Shown here: piece after piece, positions 1 to 6,295 of the stretch
Layout of the letters: each line of letters begins with the position of its first letter
Position numbering within the stretch: position 1 is the first letter of the stretch
Source of the DNA: an uncultured Lachnospiraceae bacterium
GTDB taxonomy: Bacteria > Bacillota > Clostridia > Lachnospirales > Lachnospiraceae
DNA: 7,555 nt
Reading direction: 5' to 3'
Assembly (NCBI GenBank): GCA_946623295.1
Contig: CAMOQY010000066.1
Location: 1 to 7,555 of the forward strand
Program-made: the position numbers and the translations under genes
Notes under the pieces: model-generated
Told to the model about the DNA's origin: nothing
Database searches by the model: none
What the model saw: only the letters and a program-made list of their open reading frames with translations

Positions 1-1
1 C

Positions 2-997
2 TCAGCATCCACGGTTCCCGCGGCAACTCCCGCGCTCACGGAGACAGAGCCCGTGATCACGCCCTCCGAGGTGTCTCAGGTGAGCTTCTCGTCCTACTCC
101 GATCCGTCGGGGTATTTCACGCTTGATCTTCCTCAGGGCTGGCAGGTCAAAACCGGTCTTAAACCTAACGGCGCGGTCGATCTGATCAGCTACGCCATCA
201 CCGTCTACGATCCCAGGGTCCCCGACCGCATGCTTTACTTTAACTTAAACACCTCAGGCATGGTAAAATCCCAGGAGGCGCACGACTGGCACGTGAATAA
301 CTACGGGCCTCAGTCGTTTTTCGCGCAGGGGCCCATCGTGACCGATTTTACGACGGAAGCCTATTTTGACGGGATGAGCGGCTGGTACGGCTACTCTGAT
401 TTTACACTCATGGAAAACCTCGGCCAGAGCGTGCTTGGCGGCGACATCATCTCGGCCAGAGCTGTCTCGGCTGCAACCGGAAATGAGATGGAAGGACTCT
501 TTACAGTGACGCTCTCCGACGTTCCCATGATCGTTCAAAGAAATCTCTGGGATTACAGAGCGGGGACTTTGGACGTCGGCACGATGGCGGCCTACGACAT
601 CATCATGGAGACAGCTCCTACCGATGAATTCACCAGCTGGGCGCCGGTCCTTGACCGGATCCTGGGCTCGATCAATTTCACGCAGAGCTTTATGACTCAG
701 CGTCAGCAGGCCTGGGCGCAGGTCAACAAGACCTCGCAGTACATCATGAGCGTAAACAGCGAGATAAGTGATATGATCATGGATACCTGGGAAAGCAGCA
801 GCCGTACCTACGATGTCATTTCTCAGAAGGAGCATGACAATATTATGGGCTACGACCGCATATACGATACTGAGCGCGGCGAGTATTATCAGGCGGATTC
901 GGGCTTCCTTGACGGCTATACGGGCAGCCGCTACGAGCTGGTCACGGATGACGCCGGCTTCCTCGCTCCCGTCTCCGGAGTGATCAACTGGAAATAG
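2..997 (+). CDS. Unrecognised, probably exported protein, 5'-truncated by the window edge
   Basis: The frame is open from the first bases of the window to a TAG at 995-997, giving at least 331 residues. A GTG at 53 could be mistaken for a start, but the frame continues upstream through an Ala/Thr/Pro/Glu-rich stretch (STVPAATPALTETEP) with no stop and no ribosome binding site. That stretch looks like the linker after a signal peptide or membrane anchor, so the true start is outside the window. Counting from the GTG, residues 20-30 (GYFTLDLPQGW) begin a beta-rich region that ends near ILGSINF at 203-209. This pattern recalls PsbP/Mog1-like folds, which is an impression only. A helical stretch follows (about 213-255), then a turn-rich tail with YDRIYDTERGEYY near 267-279. 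There is no cysteine, which fits an extracytoplasmic protein. I do not recognise the family and assign no function. It converges on tcdA with a 14-bp overlap. Confidence 0.75.
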   Translation, partial: SASTVPAATPALTETEPVITPSEVSQVSFSSYSDPSGYFTLDLPQGWQVKTGLKPNGAVDLISYAITVYDPRVPDRMLYFNLNTSGMVKSQEAHDWHVNNYGPQSFFAQGPIVTDFTTEAYFDGMSGWYGYSDFTLMENLGQSVLGGDIISARAVSAATGNEMEGLFTVTLSDVPMIVQRNLWDYRAGTLDVGTMAAYDIIMETAPTDEFTSWAPVLDRILGSINFTQSFMTQRQQAWAQVNKTSQYIMSVNSEISDMIMDTWESSSRTYDVISQKEHDNIMGYDRIYDTERGEYYQADSGFLDGYTGSRYELVTDDAGFLAPVSGVINWK

Positions 998-1751
998 TTT
1001 TATATCCGATAAGGTCCTTTACGACCTCTCCGGCAATGATGAGTCCAACGACCGATGGGACAAAAGCGTTGCTCCCCGGCACCTGCCTGCGGCGGGTGCC
1101 TTTTTCTGCGGCTGTATCCGGGCTCTCCCCGGCCTGCGCGGAGGATGAAGCGCCGGCATCCGGCGTAAGGGGCGGCTCTTTTGAATAAACTACCTTGAGG
1201 GACTCCACGCCGCGTTTTTTCAGCTCCCTGCGCATCACGCGGGCCAGCGGACAGACAGAAGTCTTATAGACGTCGGCCACTTCAAAGGCAGTCGGGTCCA
1301 TTTTGTTTCCCGCACCCATGCTGCTGATGAGCGGGACACCCGCGTTTTTCGCGCGGACGGCGAGCTCTATCTTTCCTGTGACCGTGTCTATCGCGTCGAT
1401 GACGTAGTCATATTGCCCAAAATCGAATTCATCAGCCGTGGCGGGCGTAAAAAACGTCCTGTATGTTTTCACTTTGCAGCCGGGATTTATCTCCAGGACA
1501 CGCTGCCTTGCGGCGTCTACCTTGTATTCGCCGATGTTTCCCGTAGTCGCGATGATCTGACGGTTAAGATTTGAGGGGCAGATCACGTCGCTGTCGATCA
1601 GATCGAGCGCTCCTACGCCGCTGCGGGCAAGCGCCTCCACAGCGTATCCGCCCACGCCTCCGACGCCGAATACCGCCACATGCGCACGGAGCAGGGCTTT
1701 CATGCCCTGCTCTCCTATCAAAAGCTGTGTCCTTGAAAACTGCTCCTGCAT
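984..1751 (-). CDS. tcdA: tRNA threonylcarbamoyladenosine dehydratase (TcdA, ThiF/E1-like)
   Basis: Members of this family (TcdA/CsdL/YgdL) use ATP to cyclise t6A at position 37 of ANN-decoding tRNAs into ct6A, in the cytoplasm. The 255-aa product shows the E1-like architecture. The nucleotide-binding glycine loop GVGGVGG is at residues 29-35, preceded by a family-typical N-terminus (QFSRTQLLIGEQG). LIDSDVICPSNLNRQ (51-65) carries the conserved Asp, Asn and Arg positions, YVIDAIDTVTGK lies at 116-127, and the C-terminal VPSVVGLIIAGEVVKDLI at 231-248. Between VVYSKEPP and RQVPGS there is a low-complexity Ala/Ser/Glu/Pro linker (about 195-218) that looks expanded compared with what I recall of homologues. 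The ATG at 1751 follows AGGGG with a 7-nt spacer. It is the last gene of the minus-strand operon, 26 bp after the LOG gene. Its TGA overlaps the convergent gene, and I see no terminator of its own. Confidence 0.92.
   Translation of the reverse strand: MQEQFSRTQLLIGEQGMKALLRAHVAVFGVGGVGGYAVEALARSGVGALDLIDSDVICPSNLNRQIIATTGNIGEYKVDAARQRVLEINPGCKVKTYRTFFTPATADEFDFGQYDYVIDAIDTVTGKIELAVRAKNAGVPLISSMGAGNKMDPTAFEVADVYKTSVCPLARVMRRELKKRGVESLKVVYSKEPPLTPDAGASSSAQAGESPDTAAEKGTRRRQVPGSNAFVPSVVGLIIAGEVVKDLIGYKTISS
1078..1105 (+). terminator. Rho-independent terminator of the upstream (+) gene, inside tcdA
   Basis: Stem 1078-1086 (GGCACCTGC) pairs with 1092-1100 (GCGGGTGCC) in nine pairs, one of them a G-U wobble, around the 5-nt loop CTGCG. 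TTTTT follows at 1101-1105. It lies 80 nt past the stop codon at 997, in the right orientation. On the opposite strand the same bases encode the tcdA residues around GTRRRQVPG, and the hairpin is not followed by a T-run there, so it should act one way only. Confidence 0.7.
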
Positions 1752-1777
1752 ATCCTATCCCCTGTCAGGACACGATC

Positions 1778-2344
1778 CTATCTTTCGTGCACTCTCTTGC
1801 CCGAATTGGCCTCGAGATAATCTACAAGCTGCCCGGGATCCTCAAAAATACCGTAAAGTTTATCCGTGCCGTAGCGCAGAAAGCCCTGACGGTCGGCAGT
1901 TTTCATAACGAGCTGCATGGGATCGTAGTAGCCGTTTGTATTGTACAGCGCGACAGGCTTGTCGTACTGTCCGAGCTGTATCAGCGTCAGGACCTGGAAA
2001 AACTCGTCAAAGGTCCCGATCCCGCCGGGGGTCACGATAAACGCCTCGGCTGTGCTTTCCATGATATCCTTGCGCTCGCTGAGAGTGTATGTATAGATCG
2101 TCTCGTCAGCTTCCTCAAAGAGCTTTTCAATACCCTCTTCCTTGAAGAATCTGGGTATCACGCTGGTGACGTGTCCGCCGCCCTCGTGTACTCCGCGCGC
2201 GGCTGCGCCCATATTTCCGGAGCCTCCGCCGCCAAAGACGAGCCTGTGTCCCCGCCTGGCCATTTCACGTCCGAGCTCTTCCGTAGCCTTTATATAGCTT
2301 TCATCGATTTTGTCGCTTGCAGCGCCGTATACGCAGATAACCAT
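1778..2344 (-). CDS. LOG/TIGR00730-family Rossmann protein, likely nucleoside 5'-monophosphate phosphoribohydrolase
   Basis: This 188-aa protein belongs to the LOG ('lysine decarboxylase-like', misnamed) family. Characterised members cleave the N-glycosidic bond of nucleoside monophosphates, giving the base and ribose 5-phosphate; plant and some bacterial members release cytokinins. Visible motifs are GGGGSGNMG at 38-46, SERKDIM at 89-95 (the conserved Arg-Lys), and the signature PGGIGTFDE at 106-114 with its catalytic Glu. Length matches the short LOG type. The start is clear: GGAGGA six bases before the ATG at 2344. It sits between rsmI (71-bp gap) and tcdA (26-bp gap) and is probably cotranscribed. 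The natural substrate cannot be read from sequence. A role in clearing modified or damaged nucleotides would suit its neighbours, but that is inference. Confidence 0.88.
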   Translation of the reverse strand: MVICVYGAASDKIDESYIKATEELGREMARRGHRLVFGGGGSGNMGAAARGVHEGGGHVTSVIPRFFKEEGIEKLFEEADETIYTYTLSERKDIMESTAEAFIVTPGGIGTFDEFFQVLTLIQLGQYDKPVALYNTNGYYDPMQLVMKTADRQGFLRYGTDKLYGIFEDPGQLVDYLEANSGKRVHER

Positions 2345-2415
2345 ATCGTTTCCTCCAATTCATCAGTACGGGCTTCGCGGCCCATCATCCCTTAGACGCT
2401 GATACTCCGCCGGGA

Positions 2416-3276
2416 TCATTTCTCTTCTTCCAGCAGTCCGTTGTAAATATCGCGCCTGCTGCAGCCGCGGTCCGCAGCCATTTTTTTCATTGCTTCTTTT
2501 TTATCGAGTCCCTTGTCCAGATACTGCTGCAGGTGTTCGCTCAGGCTCAGCTCCTGCCAGAGACTCCGCGACTCCTCTGCAGTCTTTTTCGGATCCGCGC
2601 CCTCAACCACCAGCACGAACTCGCCTCTGGGAGGCTGCTCCGCGAACGCAGCCACGGCCTCCGAGAGCAGCATGAGCGGCGTTTCCTCATGTATTTTTGT
2701 AAGCTCGCGGCAGACACATATCCGGCGGTCGCCGAGCGTGTCGAGCAGCAACTCCAGCGTCTTTTTCAGGCGGTGCGGCGCCTCGTAAAGCACGATCGTA
2801 CGCTGCTCGCCGCGGAGTCTTTCAAGCACTGACTTTCTCTCAGTGTTGTCCGCGGGCAGAAAACCTTCAAAGGCAAAGCTCCTCGACGGCAGTCCCGAGA
2901 GCGATATCGCGGTGATCACAGCCGAGGGCCCGGGCAGAGACGTGACTTTGATCCCTTCCTGCCTGCAGATGCCCACCAGCACCTCTCCCGGATCGGAGAT
3001 AGCCGGTGTGCCCGCATCCGTGATAAGGGCGATATCAAGGCCTTCTTTCAGCTTTCCAACCAGTACCTCAGCCTTCTCGTATTTATTATGCTCGTGATAG
3101 CTTGTGACCGGCGCCGCGACCCCGTAATGGTCCAAAAGGATACGGCTGTGCCGGGTATCCTCGGCCGCGATCAGGTCGACCGACCGGAGCGTTTCGACCG
3201 CCCGGTACGTGATATCGGCAAGATTGCCGATCGGCGTAGCCACGAGATATAGGGTTCCTTTGTCTTTTCCGTTCAT
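2416..3276 (-). CDS. rsmI: 16S rRNA (cytidine-1402-2'-O)-methyltransferase RsmI
   Basis: RsmI uses S-adenosylmethionine to 2'-O-methylate C1402 of 16S rRNA in the decoding centre. The 286-aa product has the tetrapyrrole-methylase fold with the family motifs in order: ATPIGNL 13-19, AAEDTRHS 37-44, SYHEHN 59-64, LITDAGTPAISDPG 84-97, PGPSA 115-119, FEGFLP 136-141, YEAPHR 164-169, RELTKIHEE 190-198 and GEFVLV 218-223. A small helical C-terminal domain follows (about 243-283). I chose the ATG at 3276 because it places GTLYLVATPIGNL at the usual distance from the N-terminus and clears the upstream gene by 16 bp. Its Shine-Dalgarno is weak. The frame also opens to a TTG at 3354, inside trmN6, but those 26 extra residues have no family resemblance. 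The next gene starts 71 bp downstream. Confidence 0.95.
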   Translation of the reverse strand: MNGKDKGTLYLVATPIGNLADITYRAVETLRSVDLIAAEDTRHSRILLDHYGVAAPVTSYHEHNKYEKAEVLVGKLKEGLDIALITDAGTPAISDPGEVLVGICRQEGIKVTSLPGPSAVITAISLSGLPSRSFAFEGFLPADNTERKSVLERLRGEQRTIVLYEAPHRLKKTLELLLDTLGDRRICVCRELTKIHEETPLMLLSEAVAAFAEQPPRGEFVLVVEGADPKKTAEESRSLWQELSLSEHLQQYLDKGLDKKEAMKKMAADRGCSRRDIYNGLLEEEK

Positions 3277-3292
3277 ATGATCCGCAGGGTCT

Positions 3293-4042
3293 TTATCTTT
3301 CGTAAATATCCCGGATTTCTCCGGTGTAGCTGCCATCACTGTCATATATGACAAGAGGCGGCTCGCATTTCATCCAGGCGCCTCCGCTCCGGCTGCCCTC
3401 GATGAGGACCATTTTTGCCTCGGCGTCCGCCCTCGGATGCACAAGACGCATGCGCTTGGGCTCAAGATGATATTTATTCATTAACGAGAAGATCTCGGCC
3501 AGCCTGTGAGGCCTGTGTACCATATAGAATCTGCCGCCGCTCTTAAGACAGGCGGAAGCTTCTCTTATCACGTCCTCCAGGCTGCACATCAGCTCGTGCC
3601 TTGCTATCGCCTTTGAATCCTCCGGGTTTACCAATCCATGATCTTCATTCATATACGGCGGATTCACGGTGACCGCATCCCGGCTTCCGGCGCCGTAAAG
3701 CGCAGAGGCTTCCCTGAGATCTCCGCAGGTAACCGTGATGCTGCCTGAAAGAGAGTTCATCAGCACGCTTCGCCGCGCCATATCAGCCATATCGGGCTGG
3801 ATCTCAAGCGCGTCATACACCGCTCCCGGATATCTGGCCGACATAAGTATCGGGATCACGCCAGTGCCTGTCCCGAGGTCCAGAACCTTTTCTCCCGGTC
3901 TGGCCTTCGCAAAAGCCGAAAGGAGCACGGCGTCCATGCCGAAGCAGAACTTACCCGGATCCTGAATGATACGGTATCCGTTTCTCTGCAGCTCGTCGAT
4001 CCTTTCGCCGGGCTTTAAATCAATGCTCACCGGGTCTTTCAC
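3293..4042 (-). CDS. trmN6: tRNA1(Val) (adenine-37-N6)-methyltransferase homologue (YabB/TrmN6 type)
   Basis: This 249-aa class I SAM-dependent methyltransferase matches the YabB/YfiC group, whose E. coli member makes m6A37 in tRNA1(Val). The N-terminus (GERIDELQRNGYRIIQDP, then FCFGMDAVLL at 32-41) is typical of the Firmicute branch. Motif I DLGTGTG is at 55-61, the acidic ribose-binding residue in LEIQ at 79-82, and the catalytic NPPY at 127-130, diagnostic for N6-adenine chemistry. It starts with GTG at 4042, three bases after the ricT stop, with no convincing Shine-Dalgarno. Translation is therefore probably coupled to ricT. The stop at 3293 lies 16 bp before rsmI. The family is secure, but the exact RNA target in this organism is inferred from E. 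coli. Confidence 0.9.
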   Translation of the reverse strand: MKDPVSIDLKPGERIDELQRNGYRIIQDPGKFCFGMDAVLLSAFAKARPGEKVLDLGTGTGVIPILMSARYPGAVYDALEIQPDMADMARRSVLMNSLSGSITVTCGDLREASALYGAGSRDAVTVNPPYMNEDHGLVNPEDSKAIARHELMCSLEDVIREASACLKSGGRFYMVHRPHRLAEIFSLMNKYHLEPKRMRLVHPRADAEAKMVLIEGSRSGGAWMKCEPPLVIYDSDGSYTGEIRDIYER

Positions 4043-4045
4043 AGC

Positions 4046-5371
4046 TTACTGCCCGTTGTCCGAAGAGTTGGATTTTTTGTTGTTTCTGCGGCGGAAACCT
4101 CTGTGGCGGTGTTTCTCCTCGTGCTCGCCTTCAGTTCTGTCATGGCGGTTGTTTTCTCCGTTCTCCGCTTTTCCGTGGCGGCCGTTTTCTCCGCCTCCCG
4201 TTCTCTCGCGGCGGCTGCCGTCTCCGCTCTCCGCTTTCTCATGCCGGTCGCTTCTGTCCGCATCGGGCCTCTCGCGGCGGGAATTTCTTTTCGGACGCCT
4301 GCCTCCCTCGTGCTCTCCGTCTTCGGAACGTCCTTGTTCAGGGCCGGTCCCTGCCGGCTCACCGGCGGCGCCTGCGTTTTTCTGATTATCTCCCCTGCCG
4401 CGTCCTCTGCGGTCGCGTCTGTTTCTGCGTCTGCGTCCGGTCTCTTCCTCCTCGGAGGCGCTTTCCTGCTCGTCAGCCTCTTCCATGGCTTCAAGCTCGG
4501 CCAGCTCCGCGTCGGTGCCGTCTGTCGGCTCTGCCTCGGGCATAGCTCCGCCCCTGCGTCTGAACCTCAGATCGGCCGCATCGTATTCCCTGATCTCGGT
4601 CTCATCCTCGCTGAGCTCAACTCTCACCTTGACCTTCTGACGGAGGATGTTCAGCTCCGTGACCGTGCCTTTGAGGCCCTCAAACCTGTCTGTGACGCTC
4701 TCGCCGACTCTGGGCAACTGGCTGTTGAGGAATTCGTACGTATCCTCCTCGTACTTCAGGCAGCACATGAGCCTGCCGCAGACGCCGGATATCTTGGTGG
4801 GATTGAGCGAAAGATTCTGCTCCTTTGCCATTTTTATCGACACTGACACGAAATCGTTGAGGTATCCCGAGCAGCACAGGCATCTGCCGCAGCACCCGAT
4901 CCCGCCGCGTATCATCGTCTCGTCCCTTACTCCGATCTGGCGAAGCTCTATCCTCGTCCTGAACATCGATGCAAGGTCCTTTACGAGCTCGCGGAAATCC
5001 ACGCGGCCGTCGGCGGTAAAATAAAAGATGACCTTACTTCCGTCAAAGGTATACTCAGCCTCAACGAGCTTCATTTCCAGACCGCGCTCGCGTATCTTTT
5101 CCTTGCAGCGCCTGAAAGCGTCAGCTTCTTTTTCCTTGTAGGAAGCAGCGTTTGCGATATCCTCGTCAGTAGCCCTGCGTATGACCTCCTTGAGCGGAAG
5201 TACGAGCTCCTCGTCGTCTACCTCGCGGTTTCCGGCAACTACCCGTCCCATCTCGCGGCCTCTCGCAGTCTCGACTATGACCTGGTCGCCTCTCTCATAT
5301 GTGCCTCCGGCAGGTCCGAAATAGTAAAGCCTGCCCGAACAGCGGAATTTAACTCCTATTACTTCTGACAT
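4046..5371 (-). CDS. ricT: RicT/YaaT, PSP1-domain regulatory iron-sulfur protein with long charged tail
   Basis: In Bacillus subtilis RicT (YaaT) joins RicA and RicF in an Fe-S-containing complex that works with RNase Y in mRNA processing and affects sporulation, competence and biofilm phosphorelay outputs. The core (residues 1 to about 274) is complete: the PSP1 domain, then the cysteine-rich signature IRGGIGCCGRCLCC at 154-167 (C160, C161, C164, C166, C167), SIKMAKEQNLSLNPTKISG at 178-196 and CGRLMCC at 198-204. Total length is 441 aa against about 275 in B. subtilis. The excess is a disordered tail: an acidic stretch (about 278-310), then Arg-rich RRRRNRRDRRGRGRG at 313-327, then Glu/Arg/Gly/His-rich repeats. 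The ATG at 5371 follows AGGAG at good spacing. It lies 40 bp after holB and 3 bp before trmN6. Cluster ligation and RNase Y partnership are inferred from the family. Confidence 0.93.
   Translation of the reverse strand: MSEVIGVKFRCSGRLYYFGPAGGTYERGDQVIVETARGREMGRVVAGNREVDDEELVLPLKEVIRRATDEDIANAASYKEKEADAFRRCKEKIRERGLEMKLVEAEYTFDGSKVIFYFTADGRVDFRELVKDLASMFRTRIELRQIGVRDETMIRGGIGCCGRCLCCSGYLNDFVSVSIKMAKEQNLSLNPTKISGVCGRLMCCLKYEEDTYEFLNSQLPRVGESVTDRFEGLKGTVTELNILRQKVKVRVELSEDETEIREYDAADLRFRRRGGAMPEAEPTDGTDAELAELEAMEEADEQESASEEEETGRRRRNRRDRRGRGRGDNQKNAGAAGEPAGTGPEQGRSEDGEHEGGRRPKRNSRRERPDADRSDRHEKAESGDGSRRERTGGGENGRHGKAENGENNRHDRTEGEHEEKHRHRGFRRRNNKKSNSSDNGQ
4115..4246 (-). repeat. Two-unit tandem repeat (22 residues each) in the RicT tail
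   Basis: RicT residues 376-397 and 398-419 align without gaps. Both units read RH-x-KAE-x-G, then R, R and T at matching places, with similar acidic or small residues between. The 66-bp units have diverged in DNA sequence. Composition is Arg/Glu/Gly/His/Asn and no fold is expected. Confidence 0.6.
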
Positions 5372-5411
5372 ATTTTCTCCTGTTCAAGGTGCAGTGAGCC
5401 TGCACATCCGT

Positions 5412-6185
5412 TTATTTCTGTATACGAAAAACCATATCGTTGAGCGCAAGGGTCTTGTTGACCGACATACCGATCCTCACCTGTGCCTCTCTGGCAGCGG
5501 CAGACATGGAAAGAAGGCGCGCGGTTCCGAGCTTTTCCAGCCTCCCGGCTCCGCCTCTTTCCGCGTTTATCAGCGCATCGCGGTATATTTTTTTTATTAT
5601 ATCAAAAATCTCGTCAAATGTCGCTTTCTCTGCCTCATTTATTTGTATCAGCTCGGACGCGAGCTTCATCCCGCCTGCGGGACCGGCAAAGGGGAGCTCC
5701 GATGCGATCTGCGAGATGCGCAGCGACACCTCTTCTGGCACGTCTCCCGTACCGTCTTTCTCTCCGAGCTTGAGTATCAGGCACCTGGAGCGCACCGTCT
5801 CAAGCAGAAGCTCCGCCGACCTGGAAAAAAGAATAAATATCGCGTATTGCGGCGGTTCCTCAAGAGTCTTGAGCAGGATGTTCTGGCCCTGCGTATTGAC
5901 GAGATCCATTTCGATCGGATAGATCTTGTAAGGCTTGGCGTAGGGCTTGAGCATGACGTTGTCGCAGACCTGAAGCCTGAGCTCTTTTGCGGAGATAAGA
6001 TTGGGCTTTTCATGCTCTATGCGTATTACGTCCGGATGATCCGTCGAACCCATGAGTTTTTTGATAAAACGCTCCGCTACGGCCCTGTCCTCGGCATCCG
6101 CTGCGCCGTCTATCAGGATGGAATTTGCCACCCTGCCGCTTTCGGCCATCGTATATAAATATTTTTCAAGTTCCTCGCGTGTCAA
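5412..6185 (-). CDS. holB: DNA polymerase III delta' subunit (HolB), divergent
   Basis: Delta' is a clamp-loader subunit that helps load the beta clamp on DNA. Numbered from the chosen start, this 257-aa protein shows HPDVIRIEHEKPN (50-62), a Walker-B-like strand in KPYKIYPIEMD, the strongly conserved QNILLKTLEEPPQYAIF (101-117) and the SRC motif RSRC (132-135), with an N-terminal AAA+ core and a helical C-terminal half. There is no P-loop: LIDGAADAED occupies the Walker A region. The four-cysteine zinc module of typical delta'/gamma proteins is also absent, since only C74 and C135 occur. I prefer the TTG at 6185 because AGAGGA stands five bases before it. The frame extends to a TTG at 6212 (266 aa) with a poorer ribosome site, and there is no in-frame ATG near either. 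It lies 110 bp after the kinase gene and 40 bp before ricT, its usual Firmicute neighbour. Confidence 0.83.
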   Translation of the reverse strand: MTREELEKYLYTMAESGRVANSILIDGAADAEDRAVAERFIKKLMGSTDHPDVIRIEHEKPNLISAKELRLQVCDNVMLKPYAKPYKIYPIEMDLVNTQGQNILLKTLEEPPQYAIFILFSRSAELLLETVRSRCLILKLGEKDGTGDVPEEVSLRISQIASELPFAGPAGGMKLASELIQINEAEKATFDEIFDIIKKIYRDALINAERGGAGRLEKLGTARLLSMSAAAREAQVRIGMSVNKTLALNDMVFRIQK

Positions 6186-6190
6186 ATCTT

Positions 6191-6196
6191 TCCTCT
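6191..6196 (-). promoter_or_regulatory. Ribosome binding site deciding the holB start
   Basis: AGAGGA on the minus strand, with spacer AAGAT, precedes the TTG at 6185. The upstream TTG at 6212 has only AGG two bases away. This favours the shorter holB product. Confidence 0.5.
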
Positions 6197-6295
6197 GAAA
6201 ATGTGTTATCAAGCCTGGGTTTTTTCGAACCGATCCGATGCAGGGCCTTTTCCCGGCACCCGTCCCGCACTCTCACGGACTTTGGCGCTGTCTTT

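Noticed and set aside
254..835. 193-codon minus-strand frame opposite the first gene
   Set aside because: No ribosome binding site or family motif. The plus-strand frame has domain-like protein composition, so this is a shadow.
1571..2395. 274-codon plus-strand frame opposite tcdA and the LOG gene
   Set aside because: Both minus-strand genes have unmistakable motifs and good ribosome binding sites. This frame bridges two genes and shows none.
2345..2415. Possible terminator between rsmI and the LOG gene
   Set aside because: No stable stem followed by a T-run on the minus strand, so transcription probably continues through it.
3277..3354. N-terminal extension of RsmI to a TTG at 3354
   Set aside because: The extra residues overlap the end of trmN6, lack a ribosome site and do not resemble RsmI N-termini.
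4039..4494. 151-codon minus-strand frame overlapping the ricT tail in another phase
   Set aside because: It is highly basic and low-complexity, without a start signal. The ricT frame runs without break from a clear core domain, so I see no need for a frameshift or nested gene.
4103..4846. 247-codon plus-strand frame opposite the ricT tail
   Set aside because: It is a product of the GC-rich, low-complexity tail. Its hydrophobic Ser/Val/Ala-rich content mirrors Arg/Glu/Gly codons on the other strand.
5394..6158. 254-codon plus-strand frame opposite holB
   Set aside because: holB carries conserved LLKTLEEPP and SRC motifs. The antisense frame has no recognisable feature or ribosome site.
6213..6295. 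Possible small gene or terminator between the kinase and holB
   Set aside because: No frame with a ribosome site and no hairpin with a T-run in the transcribed direction. The gap looks like ordinary operon spacing.
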